Positions 23,196 through 32,266 are shown, counted from the first letter of the stretch. The stretch: 64,000 bases of DNA from Nocardioides thalensis (GCF_013410655.1 NZ_JACCFP010000001.1:4301501-4365500), one strand, 5' to 3'. A program made the numbers and translations. Notes: a model not told the origin generated them from the letters alone.

Positions 23196-24542
23196 TCAGC
23201 GGAGGAGGAGGCGGCGGACGCCGAGCCCGCAGCAGACCAGGCTCGCGACCGCCAGGCCGATGCCGGCGTACCTCCGCGGGCCCCACCAGCCGTCGTCCTC
23301 GGCCCCGGGCAGGACCGGTACGTCGGAGGCGACGGCGGAGAACTGGTCGGGGCCGATGAGGAAGGGTGTCTCCGGGTCGTAGTCGGCCGGGCCGGCCTCA
23401 CCGTCGGGCGACAGCACGGTGCCGGGATAGGTCGGCGCGCCGTCGGGGCCGTCGGTGACGGCGATCGTCAGCTCCACCGGTACGTCGACGCGGTCGCGCG
23501 CCGCGTCGGGCGGGAGGTCCTCGACGGCGACCGCCACCCAGAAGTCGCCGGGCAGCGTGGGGCGCCGGCCCTCGAACCGGTTGAGGTAGTTCACCGGCAC
23601 GGTCGCGACCTCCAGGGTCAGCGGGTCGGTGCCGTAGTCGCCGGTGTTGACGGCGTCGTCGCGCCCGACGTTGATCGAGTCGCGGTCGGGGCCGATGACG
23701 CGCAGGTCGACGCCGGGAGCGGTGTAGGTCAGCTCGCTGGCGTCCTCCTCGGACAACCCGGACGGGTCCACGGCGGGCACCTCGGCCACCGCGCTCAGCC
23801 CCTGGCCCCAGCCGACCGGCACGTTCCAGAGCCGCTCCTCGCCCTCGGGGATCGTCGTCGTCACGACGGCGCCCGGGTCGCCGGGGGTGACCTCCGGGGC
23901 GTCGTCGAACGACGCCGCGCCGGCCACCTCCGCGGCGTCGCCGCCGGGGGAGCCGACGTCGTAGCGCGGCTCGCCGGGCAGCTCCTCGAGGCCCTCCGCG
24001 GACGGCGTCGCCTCCTCGAGGACCTTGATCGCGATCGGGAGATCTCCCTCCTCGCCGTTGCTGCGGGTGATCGTGAAGTCGAGCTCGGCGGCGGTGAGGC
24101 ACGCGCTCTCCCGGTCGTCAGGCTCGTCGGGACCGACGACGACGGACGCACCGAAGACGGCCTCGGGAACGGCGTAGTCCGGCGAGTCGTAGTCCGACGC
24201 GCACGAGTCCTCGTCCGGGTCGAGCACGTCGACGGTCACGGTGCCGCTGCCCGCCGCCGTCGGGGCGCCGATGACGCCGATGTGCACGGTGCTGTCCTGC
24301 ATTGTCCGGCGGTAGGTGAAGTGGTGCACCTCCCCGTCGCTCGCGCCGGCGCCGAGGGTGTCGGCCCACAGGCCGGCCTCGATCACGGTCGGGTTCGTGG
24401 GGTCGGCGCTGCCCCTCCCGTTCGGCAGCGGCGCGCCGCCCAGGTCGACCCCCGGCTCGGCCGCGGCAGCGCCGTACCCGGTGGTGAGCAGCAGCCACCC
24501 CGCCGTTGCGGCGAGCGCGACGACGGGGTGGCGGAGGATCAC
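23196..24542 (-). CDS. Exported single-pass membrane protein of unknown function
   Basis: The 448-residue protein has a signal peptide (about 1-28), a large acidic, Pro/Asp-rich extracellular beta region with four Cys, and one C-terminal membrane helix (about 425-443) ending in RRLLLR. No catalytic motif or known domain is recognised. The architecture (signal, ectodomain, stop-transfer anchor) resembles surface proteins that sit beside secretion or kinase genes. It is convergent with the kinase gene. GTG start at 24542. Confidence 0.65.
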   Translation of the reverse strand: MILRHPVVALAATAGWLLLTTGYGAAAAEPGVDLGGAPLPNGRGSADPTNPTVIEAGLWADTLGAGASDGEVHHFTYRRTMQDSTVHIGVIGAPTAAGSGTVTVDVLDPDEDSCASDYDSPDYAVPEAVFGASVVVGPDEPDDRESACLTAAELDFTITRSNGEEGDLPIAIKVLEEATPSAEGLEELPGEPRYDVGSPGGDAAEVAGAASFDDAPEVTPGDPGAVVTTTIPEGEERLWNVPVGWGQGLSAVAEVPAVDPSGLSEEDASELTYTAPGVDLRVIGPDRDSINVGRDDAVNTGDYGTDPLTLEVATVPVNYLNRFEGRRPTLPGDFWVAVAVEDLPPDAARDRVDVPVELTIAVTDGPDGAPTYPGTVLSPDGEAGPADYDPETPFLIGPDQFSAVASDVPVLPGAEDDGWWGPRRYAGIGLAVASLVCCGLGVRRLLLR

Positions 24543-24575
24543 GCGCGGAAGACTAGCCGCGCGTCGGGGCGTGCC

Positions 24576-25295
24576 TCACTCCTCGGTGGCCTCGGGGCCG
24601 TCGGCGAGGATGCCGTAGAGCTTGCGGCGGGCGTCGACGAGCACCTCGACCGCGGCGGCGCGCTGGGCCTCGGAGCCGGTCGTGACGACCTGCCAGACAG
24701 CGCCCATGACCTGGCCGACCTCGGCCTTGAAGTCGGCGTTGGGCTGGCCTGACCCCGGCTGCGCGGCGGGCTCCTGGAACGGCACCCACACCGCCTCGAG
24801 CTCGGTGGCGTTGTCGGCGCAGTACGCCGTACCGGCCTCGGTCAGCCGGAGGGCGCGGCGGCCGCGCTCGTCGTCGGCCTCGACCAGGCCCTCGTCCTCG
24901 AGCTGCTGGATCGTCGGGTAGACCGAGCCGGGGCTCGGCTTCCAGGCGCCGCCGCTCTTGTCGGTGATCTGCTGGATCACTTGGTAGCCGTTGGGCGACT
25001 CCTCGCGCTCGGCCGCGGCGCGGAGCACGTCGAGGATCGCGGCGCGTACGTCGCCGCGGCGGACCCGCGGGCCGCGGCCGCGCTCGGGGCGACCCATGCC
25101 GAAGAGCCCGGCGAGCCACGGCGGCGGGCCGCCCATGCCTCCGGGTCCGTGGCGGTGGCCGCCCTGCTCGGTCGCCCAGGACCACGGGCCCCCGCGGTGC
25201 TGGTGGCGGGCGCCGTGGTCGGGCCCGCAATCGGCCATCGCAGTGATGCCCTGGAGCCAGAACGGCCCCATCCTCCGGTCGTAGCTGTGTCCCAT
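24576..25295 (-). CDS. PadR-family transcriptional regulator
   Basis: The 239-residue protein has an unusual His/Gly/Pro-rich N-terminal extension (about residues 1-75), then a PadR winged helix (about 82-160, ILDVLRAAAEREESPNGYQVIQQI...PSPGSVYPTIQQLEDEGLV) and a C-terminal helical dimerisation region. The His-rich head could bind metal; that is speculation. ATG 25295 has AAGGAGGT seven bases upstream. A palindrome 64 bases upstream (25359-25374) is the likely self-operator. Confidence 0.85.
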   Translation of the reverse strand: MGHSYDRRMGPFWLQGITAMADCGPDHGARHQHRGGPWSWATEQGGHRHGPGGMGGPPPWLAGLFGMGRPERGRGPRVRRGDVRAAILDVLRAAAEREESPNGYQVIQQITDKSGGAWKPSPGSVYPTIQQLEDEGLVEADDERGRRALRLTEAGTAYCADNATELEAVWVPFQEPAAQPGSGQPNADFKAEVGQVMGAVWQVVTTGSEAQRAAAVEVLVDARRKLYGILADGPEATEE

Positions 25296-25358
25296 GGCGG
25301 GACCTCCTTCGTCTGTGGATATCGCGCGCCGACTCACTCTTGATCGATCGGCGGACTT

Positions 25359-25374
25359 TCGCGATATATCGTGA
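25359..25374. promoter_or_regulatory. Putative PadR operator
   Basis: TCGCGATATATCGTGA has near-perfect dyad symmetry around ATAT (14 of 16 bases). PadR proteins of this type often bind sequences with a central ATAT. It lies in the promoter region of the padR-like gene. Confidence 0.5.
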
Positions 25375-25412
25375 TCGTACGCAGACGAAAGCCAGGACTC
25401 AAGCCCGTGGGG

Positions 25413-25475
25413 CGACGTACCTGACGAACTGGTCGGAAATCGCGGCGATCGTCGACCAGAACGTCAGGTACGTCG
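25413..25475. repeat. 63-bp near-perfect inverted repeat
   Basis: Two 23-base arms (beginning CGACGTACCTGACG and ending CGTCAGGTACGTCG) pair with only two mismatches around a 17-base loop that itself contains ATCGCGGCGAT. It ends six bases before the stop of the M3 peptidase gene. It may be a terminator, a protein-binding cruciform or a miniature mobile element. Confidence 0.8.
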
Positions 25476-25480
25476 ATCCC

Positions 25481-27442
25481 TCAGCGAGCCAGCCAGGCGG
25501 CGTAGGCGTCGAACGAGAACGGCCGGCCGAGGAAGTCCGCGACCAGGTCGGCCGCGTCCTGCTGGCCGCCGGGAACGAGCACGCGGTCGCGGTAGCGCCG
25601 GGCGATCTCGAGGTTGGCGTCGGAGTAGAGCCCACCGCCGGCGGCGTCGGGGTCGAAGGCGCTGAACATGTCTTTCGCGATCACCAGCGACCACATGTAG
25701 GTGTAGTAGGCAGAGCTGTAGCCGCCGAGGTGGCCGAAGGCCGCGAAGAAGTGGGTGCCCTCGAGGTAGGGCAGCGCGGCGTACTTCCCCTGGAGCTCCA
25801 CCATCCGTTCGGTGAGGTCGCGGACCTCCCCTGCCTGGTCGGCGTGGAACCAGTAGGAGACCGAGGCGTAGAACATCTGGGTGCGCGCGTAGATGCCCTT
25901 GCCGTAGTCGTCGGCCGCGCGCATCGCGTCGACCAGCTCCACCGGGATCGGCTCGCCGGCCTCGTTGGTGGCGAAGGTGCGCAGCACGTCGGGGTGCCAC
26001 GCCCACTCCTCGAGCATCTGGCTCGGCGCCTCGACGAAGTCCCACTCGGTGGCGACGCCCGCGAAGCGGCCCCACTCGCCGTGTCCGGCGAGCACGTGGT
26101 GCAGCAGGTGACCGAACTCGTGGAAGAGGGTCACGACGTGGTCGTGCTCCATCAGGCCGCGGGAGAAGTTGCAGACGAGCACGCCCTCGGGCAGCTGTCG
26201 GCCGGCGACGCCGTCGGTCAGCGTGAACTGCGCGGCGTGCTTGTACTTGCCCTCGCGAGGGTGGAGGTCGAGATAGATGCGGCCGAGCCGGCCCTCGCCG
26301 TCGATCGGGAAGACGTCGTACGCCGCGACGTCCTCCTGCCAGACGGGCACGTCGACACGCTCGTAGCGCAGGCCGAACAGCTTGCCGGTGACGTCGAGGA
26401 GGCCCTGCCGCACCTTGTCGAACGCGAAGTAGGTGCGCACCAGCTGGGAGTCGACGTCGTAGCGCTCCTGACGGACCAGCTCCTGGTAGTGGATCGCGTC
26501 GTACGCCGCGATCACCTCCGCGTCGGGGAAGTCCTGGCGGTAGCGCTCCATGAGCAGCGCGAGGTCCTTCTCCATCGGCTCCTGCGCGGCGGCGGTGATC
26601 TTGTCGATGAACTCCGGGATGGCCTCGCCGGTGCCGATCATCTTCACGTCGGCGTCGTAGCTCGGCCAGTCAGGGAACCCGACCGTCGTGGCGAGCTCGT
26701 GGCGGAGCGCGAACATCTCCTGCAGCAGGGGCTCGGTCGCGGGCCAGCCGCGCTCGAGGAACGCGATGCTCATGTCGCGGCGCACGCCCTGGTCGCGGGC
26801 GAACATCCGCGTCGGCACGGCGTCGGGGTAGTCGGTCGTGACCGTGACCAGCCCGTCGTCGTCAGCAGGGTGCGCCTCGAGCCAGTCGGCCGGCAGCCCC
26901 TCGAGCCGCTCCGGCTCGACCCGGATGGTGCGCACGTCGTCGCGCACGACCCGGCTGAACTCCTGGTCGAGCTCGGTGAGCCGCTCCTTGATCTCGGCGA
27001 TGCGGGTGCGGGTCGCGTCGTCGCGGTCGACGCCGGAGCGCCGGAAGTCCTTGCGGACCTTCTCGAGCAGGCGGGCGGCCTGGCGGTCGTCGGCCACCGC
27101 GGTGTCGTCGATCGCGGCGAACACCTCGTAGAGCGCGCGGTCGAGGCTCCACTCGGTGGCGACCTTCTGCGCCTCCTGCTCGGCAGCGTCGGCGAGGTCC
27201 CGCACGCCCTCATCGGGGTGCACGTTGCCGAACAGCGAGCCGAAGGCGGCCACGTTGCCGAGGTGCGTCGCCGCCTCGTCCCAGGCACGCAGCACGGCGT
27301 GCGGCTCCTCGACCGGGGCGCCGCGGAGCTTGTCCACGATCTCCCGGGCCAGGTCCAGCTCGGTCTGCGACCGGGTGCGGACCCAGTCGGCCCAGGCGGT
27401 CGGGTCGTCGGAGGTGGGCAGGGCGAGCGGCTCGAGGGTCAC
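25481..27442 (-). CDS. M3 family metallopeptidase (oligopeptidase)
   Basis: This 653-residue cytoplasmic zinc oligopeptidase has the M3 catalytic motif HEFGHLLHHVL with the distant Glu in EAPSQMLEEW. The typical late regions KHAAQFTLTDGV and GKGIYARTQMFYASVSYWFH are also present. It would trim peptides, as Dcp/thimet oligopeptidases do. The GTG at 27442 is chosen; the frame remains open upstream only because it runs into the 22-bp repeat array. No signal peptide. Confidence 0.92.
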   Translation of the reverse strand: MTLEPLALPTSDDPTAWADWVRTRSQTELDLAREIVDKLRGAPVEEPHAVLRAWDEAATHLGNVAAFGSLFGNVHPDEGVRDLADAAEQEAQKVATEWSLDRALYEVFAAIDDTAVADDRQAARLLEKVRKDFRRSGVDRDDATRTRIAEIKERLTELDQEFSRVVRDDVRTIRVEPERLEGLPADWLEAHPADDDGLVTVTTDYPDAVPTRMFARDQGVRRDMSIAFLERGWPATEPLLQEMFALRHELATTVGFPDWPSYDADVKMIGTGEAIPEFIDKITAAAQEPMEKDLALLMERYRQDFPDAEVIAAYDAIHYQELVRQERYDVDSQLVRTYFAFDKVRQGLLDVTGKLFGLRYERVDVPVWQEDVAAYDVFPIDGEGRLGRIYLDLHPREGKYKHAAQFTLTDGVAGRQLPEGVLVCNFSRGLMEHDHVVTLFHEFGHLLHHVLAGHGEWGRFAGVATEWDFVEAPSQMLEEWAWHPDVLRTFATNEAGEPIPVELVDAMRAADDYGKGIYARTQMFYASVSYWFHADQAGEVRDLTERMVELQGKYAALPYLEGTHFFAAFGHLGGYSSAYYTYMWSLVIAKDMFSAFDPDAAGGGLYSDANLEIARRYRDRVLVPGGQQDAADLVADFLGRPFSFDAYAAWLAR

Positions 27443-27480
27443 CGCGCCAGCGTAGGCGAGCGAACGCGCGCGTTCGACCG

Positions 27481-27563
27481 GCATTTCTGCCGGCTCGGCA
27501 CACCAACCGTGCCGGTTCGGCACGCCAACCCTGCCGGTTCGTCCCGCCAACCGTGCCGGTTCG
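27481..27563. repeat. 22-bp palindromic repeat array, locus 1
   Basis: Three good copies of CCAACCGTGCCGGTTCG-type units start at 27503, 27525 and 27547, exactly 22 bp apart, preceded by one decayed copy near 27481. Each unit contains AACCG-TGC-CGGTT. The array fills the gap between the peptidase start and the sigma factor stop. The same family occurs at 49860-49940 (opposite orientation) and 50742-50824. Confidence 0.85.
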
Positions 27564-28775
27564 TCAGTCGACGAGCTCGCCGCGCTTGCGGGAGAGGTAG
27601 GCGCGCTCGGCGGAGTTCTGGGTCGCGTCGATCGCGGCGTCGTACGCCGCCCGGGCGTCGGCGCTGCGGCCGAGCCGGCGCAGCAGGTCGGCGCGGGTGG
27701 CGTGCCAGGCGTGGTAGCCGTCGAGCGGGAGCGCGTCGACCAGGGCGAGCGCGACCTCGGGGCCGTCGAGCTCGGCGACGGCGACCGCGCGGTTGAGCCG
27801 GACGACGGGCGAGGGGTCGATGCGGAGCAGCTGGTCGTAGAGCGCGACGACCTGGGACCAGTCGGTCGCCGTCGCGGTCGGCGCGTCGGTGTGGACGGCG
27901 TTGATCGCGGCGAGGATCTGGAACCGGCCGGGGCGGTTGGTGGCGAGGCACTCGCGGACCAGGTCGTGGCCCTCGGCGATCAGCGCGCGGTCCCAGCCGC
28001 CGCGGTCCTGCTCGTGGAGCGGCACCAGCTGGCCGCCGCGGACCCGCGCCTCGCGCCGGGCCTCGGTGAGGAGCAGCAGCGCGAGCAGGCCCTTCACCTC
28101 CGGCTCGGGCAGCAGGCCGTGCAGGATCCGCGCCAGCCGGATCGCCTCGCCGGTCAGCTCGGCGCGGATCGGGGCGCCGTCGCCGGTCGAGAGGTAACCC
28201 TCGTTGAAGACGAGGAAGAGCACGGTGAGCACCGTCGCCACCCGTTCGGCGAGGTCCTCGTGGTCGGGCACGCGGTAGGGGATCTTCGCCGCGGCGATCT
28301 TCTTCTTCGCGCGGGTGATCCGCTGGCCCATCGTCGTCTCGGGCACGAGGAACGCCTCGGCGATCTCGGACACGGTGAGGCCGCCGAGCAGCCGAAGGGT
28401 CAGCGCGACCCGGGCCTCGGGCGCGAGCGCCGGGTGGCAGCAGGTGAAGATGAGCCGCAGCCGGTCGTCCTCGACCGGCCCGGTCGGCTCGTGCGGGGTG
28501 TCGTCCTCGATCATGAGTGCGGCCTGGTGCTTGGTGTCGCGGAGCTTCTCCCGGCGGATCCGGTCGATCGCGCGGTTGCCGGCGGTGGTGGTGAGCCACC
28601 CTCCGGGGTTCGGCGGTACGCCGTCCGCGGGCCACCGTTCGAGCGCAACCAGCAGTGCCTCGCCTGCGGCCTCCTCGGCGATGTCGATGTCACCGAAGCG
28701 GCGGACCAGGGAGGCGATCAGCCGGCCGTACTCCTCGCGGAAGACCCGTTCGATCGCAGCGGGAGCGGCGCTCAC
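27564..28775 (-). CDS. ECF-type sigma factor with long C-terminal TPR-like extension (DUF6596 type)
   Basis: The 403-residue protein has sigma-70 region 2 (about residues 8-75, RVFREEYGRLIASLVRRFGDIDIAEEA) and region 4 (about 110-165, LTLRLLGGLTVSEIAEAFLVPETTMGQRITRAKKK). The large helical extension (about 180-400) includes EGYLSTGDG and a final repeat-like ADLLRRLGRSADARAAYDAAI. Such ECF factors are encoded with YCII/DGPF proteins, exactly as here: the GTG start overlaps the upstream YCII stop by four bases. No anti-sigma factor is adjacent. Confidence 0.9.
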   Translation of the reverse strand: MSAAPAAIERVFREEYGRLIASLVRRFGDIDIAEEAAGEALLVALERWPADGVPPNPGGWLTTTAGNRAIDRIRREKLRDTKHQAALMIEDDTPHEPTGPVEDDRLRLIFTCCHPALAPEARVALTLRLLGGLTVSEIAEAFLVPETTMGQRITRAKKKIAAAKIPYRVPDHEDLAERVATVLTVLFLVFNEGYLSTGDGAPIRAELTGEAIRLARILHGLLPEPEVKGLLALLLLTEARREARVRGGQLVPLHEQDRGGWDRALIAEGHDLVRECLATNRPGRFQILAAINAVHTDAPTATATDWSQVVALYDQLLRIDPSPVVRLNRAVAVAELDGPEVALALVDALPLDGYHAWHATRADLLRRLGRSADARAAYDAAIDATQNSAERAYLSRKRGELVD

Positions 28776-29134
28776 GCGGCGGGCGGCTCGGGCTGGAAGG
28801 GGCGGACCTCGACCTTGCCCTGGCACGCCTTCGACGCGTCGGCGGCGAGCTTGAGCGCGGCGTCGAGGTCGGGAGCCTCGACCACCCAGAAGCCGCCGAT
28901 GTGCTCCTTGGTCTCGAGGTAGGGACCGTCGGTGGTGACCGGCGCGTCGCCGGTGGCGTCGACGACGGTGGCGGTGTCGGCAGGCTCGAGCCCGCCGCCG
29001 AAGACCCAGATGCCCTCGTCCATGAGGCGCTTGTTGAACGCGTCGACGTCGGTGAACATCTGCTGCATCGTCGCCTCGTCGATCTCGGCGTACTGCTCCT
29101 CGTTGCCGTGCACGGCCATCAGGTACTGCGCCAT
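28772..29134 (-). CDS. YCII-related (DGPF) domain protein
   Basis: This 120-residue protein is a single ferredoxin-like YCII/DGPF domain (MAQYLMAVHGNEEQY..., TTDGPYLETKEHIGGFWVVEAPDLDAA). It is translationally coupled by a 4-bp overlap to the ECF sigma gene; this partnership is widespread in actinobacteria and the domain may act as a cognate sensor or regulator. AGGAGGAG lies seven bases before the ATG. Confidence 0.92.
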   Translation of the reverse strand: MAQYLMAVHGNEEQYAEIDEATMQQMFTDVDAFNKRLMDEGIWVFGGGLEPADTATVVDATGDAPVTTDGPYLETKEHIGGFWVVEAPDLDAALKLAADASKACQGKVEVRPFQPEPPAA

Positions 29135-29309
29135 CTCGGATCTCCTCCTGCGGGTTGCGGGGGTCCCGACGACCTCCCGTACGACCTCTCCACGAACGTC
29201 CCCCGCCCGATCCGACACCCTCCGCGGACTTTTTTCCAGCGGTATCAGCCGGGTATCTACTCCGCCCTCCCGCCGATGCGCGCCCCGCCGCCTCGCGGAC
29301 ACTCGGACC

Positions 29310-30890
29310 GTGTTCAACAAGCTCAAGCAGATCGGGCAGGCGCTGAGCCCGGACGCGATCAGGCAGGGCCTGGCCGCCAGCCGGGAGTCGCTGGCCAGCG
29401 GCGGCCAGCTGTCCGCCGAGCAGCTCGCCGCGATGACGCCGGAGCAGCGGGCGCAGTACGAGCAGGCGATGGCGGACTCGCGCGCCACCGTGGCCGCGAA
29501 CGCCGACGCGGCGATCGAGCGGGAGATGGAGCGCCGGGTGCTGTTCGGGCCAGCCGGCGACTGGCTCTACGGTCCGCTCCCCGACCGCGAGCGGATGACC
29601 GACATGAACCTCCAGCACCAGCTCGCCTACAGCAAGGCGGAGCTCAAGGCGACGCTGCGCAACCCGCTCGGGAGGAAGCCGGCGCCGGTGGCACCGCCGC
29701 CGGTGAGCGCCGACCCCGGCGAGCAGGCGGCGCACGAGCTCGCGCAGCGCGAGGAGGCGCGGACGCCGTACCTCTCCCCGGAGCGGCAGCCGATCACGTT
29801 CACTCGGATCGCGACCGAGCCGAGGAGCAGCGTCGAGCAGCTGTGCGCGTGGCTCGGCAGCTCGGGCCTGGCCGGACGGCCGGACCTCGTGTACGGCGTC
29901 GCGCGCGTGCCCGACCACCTGCCCGGCGGCCTCGGCATCCGCAAGACCGCGGTCGTGGAGTGGGAGGTCGTGCACGCTGCCCAGACCGCGCTCCCGGCCG
30001 TGGCGCCCGCGGTCGCAGCCGCGTTCGACGCGCGCGATACCTGGGCCGCCCGCCGCCCGGGCGAGCCGTCGATCGTCGACGAGGACCTGGGCCTGGAGTA
30101 CCTCCGGTTCGCCGACCTCGGCCCCGAGCAGTGCCTCGGGCTCGCCCGGCAGGTCGCGGTCGACGCGAGCGGCGGCGGAGGCGGCGCGGAGGGCGGCGGC
30201 TCGTCGCCGTACGTCCTGATCGGCGTGACCGGGCTGCTCGCGCTGCACCCCGCGGGGACCGGAGCCGGCGCGCACGAGCGGATGACCGCGGCCCGGCTGC
30301 TCCAGGTGGTGCCGGATCCCGAGGCGCAGGTCGTCGTGCTCAACTGGGGCGAGGTGCGCAAGGCCGTCGCACCCCGACCGGACAAGCGCCCGCCGGTTCC
30401 CTCGCCGTTCCCCTACCTGCCGAGCACGGCCGGCGAGCTGCTGCACAGCTACCTGTCGATCGTGGGCGTGCGGCCGCAGGACTGTTACAGCGCGCAGGTC
30501 ACGCAGGACCGCCCCGACAACTTCGTCGGCGGCACCGGCCACGTGACGACCACCGGCGCGGAGAGCGACGTCGCGGCCGACGGGCAGCTGCGCAGGCGGT
30601 TCCGCGGCGGGTCGCGCGTGGTCGTGGTCTACCGCGACTCGCCGGCGTACGCCGAGGGCCGCCAGCGGTGGGCGGCCTACGAGCGCGACGTCCTCCAGGC
30701 CCGGCTCGGCAACCGGACCGGGCTCCGGTCGCCGGTCGACAAGGAGAGCCGGCTCGACAAGGGCGCCCTCGGCAAGCTGCTGCGCGGCGTCGAGGCGGTC
30801 GGCAGCTTCGTCGAGGGCGAGTGGGACGAGAAAACTCTCTTCGACGACGTGCCCTACTACCGCTACTGTTGGCCCCCCGTCGGTGGTTGA
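29310..30890 (+). CDS. Large hypothetical protein (helical head, unknown body)
   Basis: The 526-residue protein has a Gln/Ala-rich helical head (about residues 1-70, ...SAEQLAAMTPEQRAQYEQAM...), a Pro-rich linker near 120, and a mixed alpha/beta body with no motif I recognise (DPEAQVVVLNWGEVRKAV near 335; VVVVYRDSPAYAEGRQRW near 445). No signal peptide or membrane helix. The GTG at 29310 is used because upstream codons lie in a clearly non-coding gap. The last codons and the stop lie inside the REP-like element at 30874-30946. Confidence 0.6.
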   Translation: MFNKLKQIGQALSPDAIRQGLAASRESLASGGQLSAEQLAAMTPEQRAQYEQAMADSRATVAANADAAIEREMERRVLFGPAGDWLYGPLPDRERMTDMNLQHQLAYSKAELKATLRNPLGRKPAPVAPPPVSADPGEQAAHELAQREEARTPYLSPERQPITFTRIATEPRSSVEQLCAWLGSSGLAGRPDLVYGVARVPDHLPGGLGIRKTAVVEWEVVHAAQTALPAVAPAVAAAFDARDTWAARRPGEPSIVDEDLGLEYLRFADLGPEQCLGLARQVAVDASGGGGGAEGGGSSPYVLIGVTGLLALHPAGTGAGAHERMTAARLLQVVPDPEAQVVVLNWGEVRKAVAPRPDKRPPVPSPFPYLPSTAGELLHSYLSIVGVRPQDCYSAQVTQDRPDNFVGGTGHVTTTGAESDVAADGQLRRRFRGGSRVVVVYRDSPAYAEGRQRWAAYERDVLQARLGNRTGLRSPVDKESRLDKGALGKLLRGVEAVGSFVEGEWDEKTLFDDVPYYRYCWPPVGG

Positions 30891-30946
30891 GGACGCAGGA
30901 CGCGAAACGCCCAGGTGCCCCAGCGACGAGCCTCGGAACCTCCGGC
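30874..30946. repeat. REP-like intergenic element, copy 2 (supplies a stop codon)
   Basis: Read on the minus strand it begins GCCGGAGGTTCCGAGGCTCG and ends CCTCAACCACCGACGGGGG, the same ends as the element at 11335-11427. Its right edge overlaps the last codons of the upstream hypothetical gene and provides the TGA (30888-30890). Confidence 0.65.
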
Positions 30947-30961
30947 CTCTAGCATCTTCTG

Positions 30962-32266
30962 GTGAACCTGAGGGGCCTGGTCGCCGACACCCGCCCCCTC
31001 CGCAACCCGCACTTCCGGCGGCTCTGGACCGCCAACATCGTCACCGTCATCGGCGCCCAGCTGACGGTGGTCGCGGTGCCGGCGCAGATCTACGCCGAGA
31101 CCGGCTCGTCGGCGTACGTCGGGCTCACCGGTGTGTTCGGGCTCGTCCCGCTGGTGGTGTTCGGCCTGTGGGGCGGCGCGCTCGCCGACGTCTTCGACCG
31201 GCGCACGATGCTGGTCGTCACGACGACCGGCCTGATCGGCACCAGCGCGCTCTTCTGGCTCCAGGCCGCGCTCGGCGGCGCCAACGTCTGGGTGCTGCTG
31301 TCGCTGTTCGCCGTGCAGCAGGCGTTCTTCGCGGTCAACCAGCCGACCCGCAACGCGATCCTGCCCAAGCTGCTCGACGCCGACCTGCTGCCCGCAGCGA
31401 ACTCCCTCAACATGACGGTGCTGCAGGCGGGCGCGATCGCCGGGCCGCTCGTCGCCGGCGTGCTGATCCCGTTCACCGGCTACGCCTGGCTCTACCTGGC
31501 CGACAGCGTGCTCCTGCTGGCGACGCTCTGGGCCGTGGTCCGGCTGCCGCGGCTCCCGGTCGAGGGCGCCGCAGGCGGGACGCCCGGGCTGCGGTCGGTC
31601 ATCGAGGGCATCGTCTACCTGCGCGGCCACCCGGTGCTGATGATGTCGTTCCTCGTCGACATCATCGCGATGGTCTTCGGCATGCCGCGCGCCCTCTTCC
31701 CCGAGATCGCGCACGAGAGCTTCGCCGGGCCCGAGGAGGGCGGCCTCGCCTTCGCGCTGCTGTTCGCGGGCATCCCGGCCGGCGCGGTCGTCGGTGGCAT
31801 CTTCTCGGGCTGGGTCTCCCGCGTCAGCAGGCAGGGCGCGGCCGTGGTCTGGTCGATCGTCGCGTGGGGCCTGGCCATGACCGGCTTCGGCATCGCCGTC
31901 GGGATGGCCGACGCGTTCCCCGCCGCCGCGCGGTGGTTCCTCGTGGCCGCCGTCTTCCTGCTCGTCGTCGGCGGTGCCGCCGACATGGCCTCCGCGGCCT
32001 TCCGGATGAGCATGCTCCAGGCGTCGGCGTCCGACGAGGTGCGCGGCCGCCTCCAGGGCATCTTCATCGTCGTGGTCGCAGGCGGCCCCCGCATCGCCGA
32101 CGTCGCCCACGGAGCGACCGCGGTCATGGTCGGTACGGCGGCCGCGGCCGCAGGTGGCGGGGTGCTCGTCGTCGTGCTCGTCACCGTGGCCGCGCTCGCC
32201 GTACCGGTGTTCTGGCGGTATCGCGTCGCTGTCACACATCGCGAGCCCGACACGTCAGCACCCTGA
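30962..32266 (+). CDS. MFS transporter (MFS_3 / EntS-like)
   Basis: This 434-residue transporter has about twelve membrane segments, the LWGGALADVFDRRTML loop 2-3 motif (about residues 72-87) and NQPTRNAILPKLLDADLLPAANSLN (about 122-146), typical of the EntS-like exporter branch. It shares the family of the transporter at 1957-3288 but is not close to it. The GTG lies 16 bases from the REP-like element. SigJ starts 25 bases downstream, possibly in the same operon. Substrate unknown. Confidence 0.85.
   Translation: MNLRGLVADTRPLRNPHFRRLWTANIVTVIGAQLTVVAVPAQIYAETGSSAYVGLTGVFGLVPLVVFGLWGGALADVFDRRTMLVVTTTGLIGTSALFWLQAALGGANVWVLLSLFAVQQAFFAVNQPTRNAILPKLLDADLLPAANSLNMTVLQAGAIAGPLVAGVLIPFTGYAWLYLADSVLLLATLWAVVRLPRLPVEGAAGGTPGLRSVIEGIVYLRGHPVLMMSFLVDIIAMVFGMPRALFPEIAHESFAGPEEGGLAFALLFAGIPAGAVVGGIFSGWVSRVSRQGAAVVWSIVAWGLAMTGFGIAVGMADAFPAAARWFLVAAVFLLVVGGAADMASAAFRMSMLQASASDEVRGRLQGIFIVVVAGGPRIADVAHGATAVMVGTAAAAAGGGVLVVVLVTVAALAVPVFWRYRVAVTHREPDTSAP

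Noticed and set aside
27481..27563. CRISPR array
   Set aside because: The period is 22 bp with a unit of about 17 bp and nearly constant 5-bp gaps, there are no unique spacers and no cas genes in the window.
25340..27796. 818-codon open frame opposite the M3 peptidase
   Set aside because: Antisense of a peptidase with all motifs present; no motif in the opposite frame.
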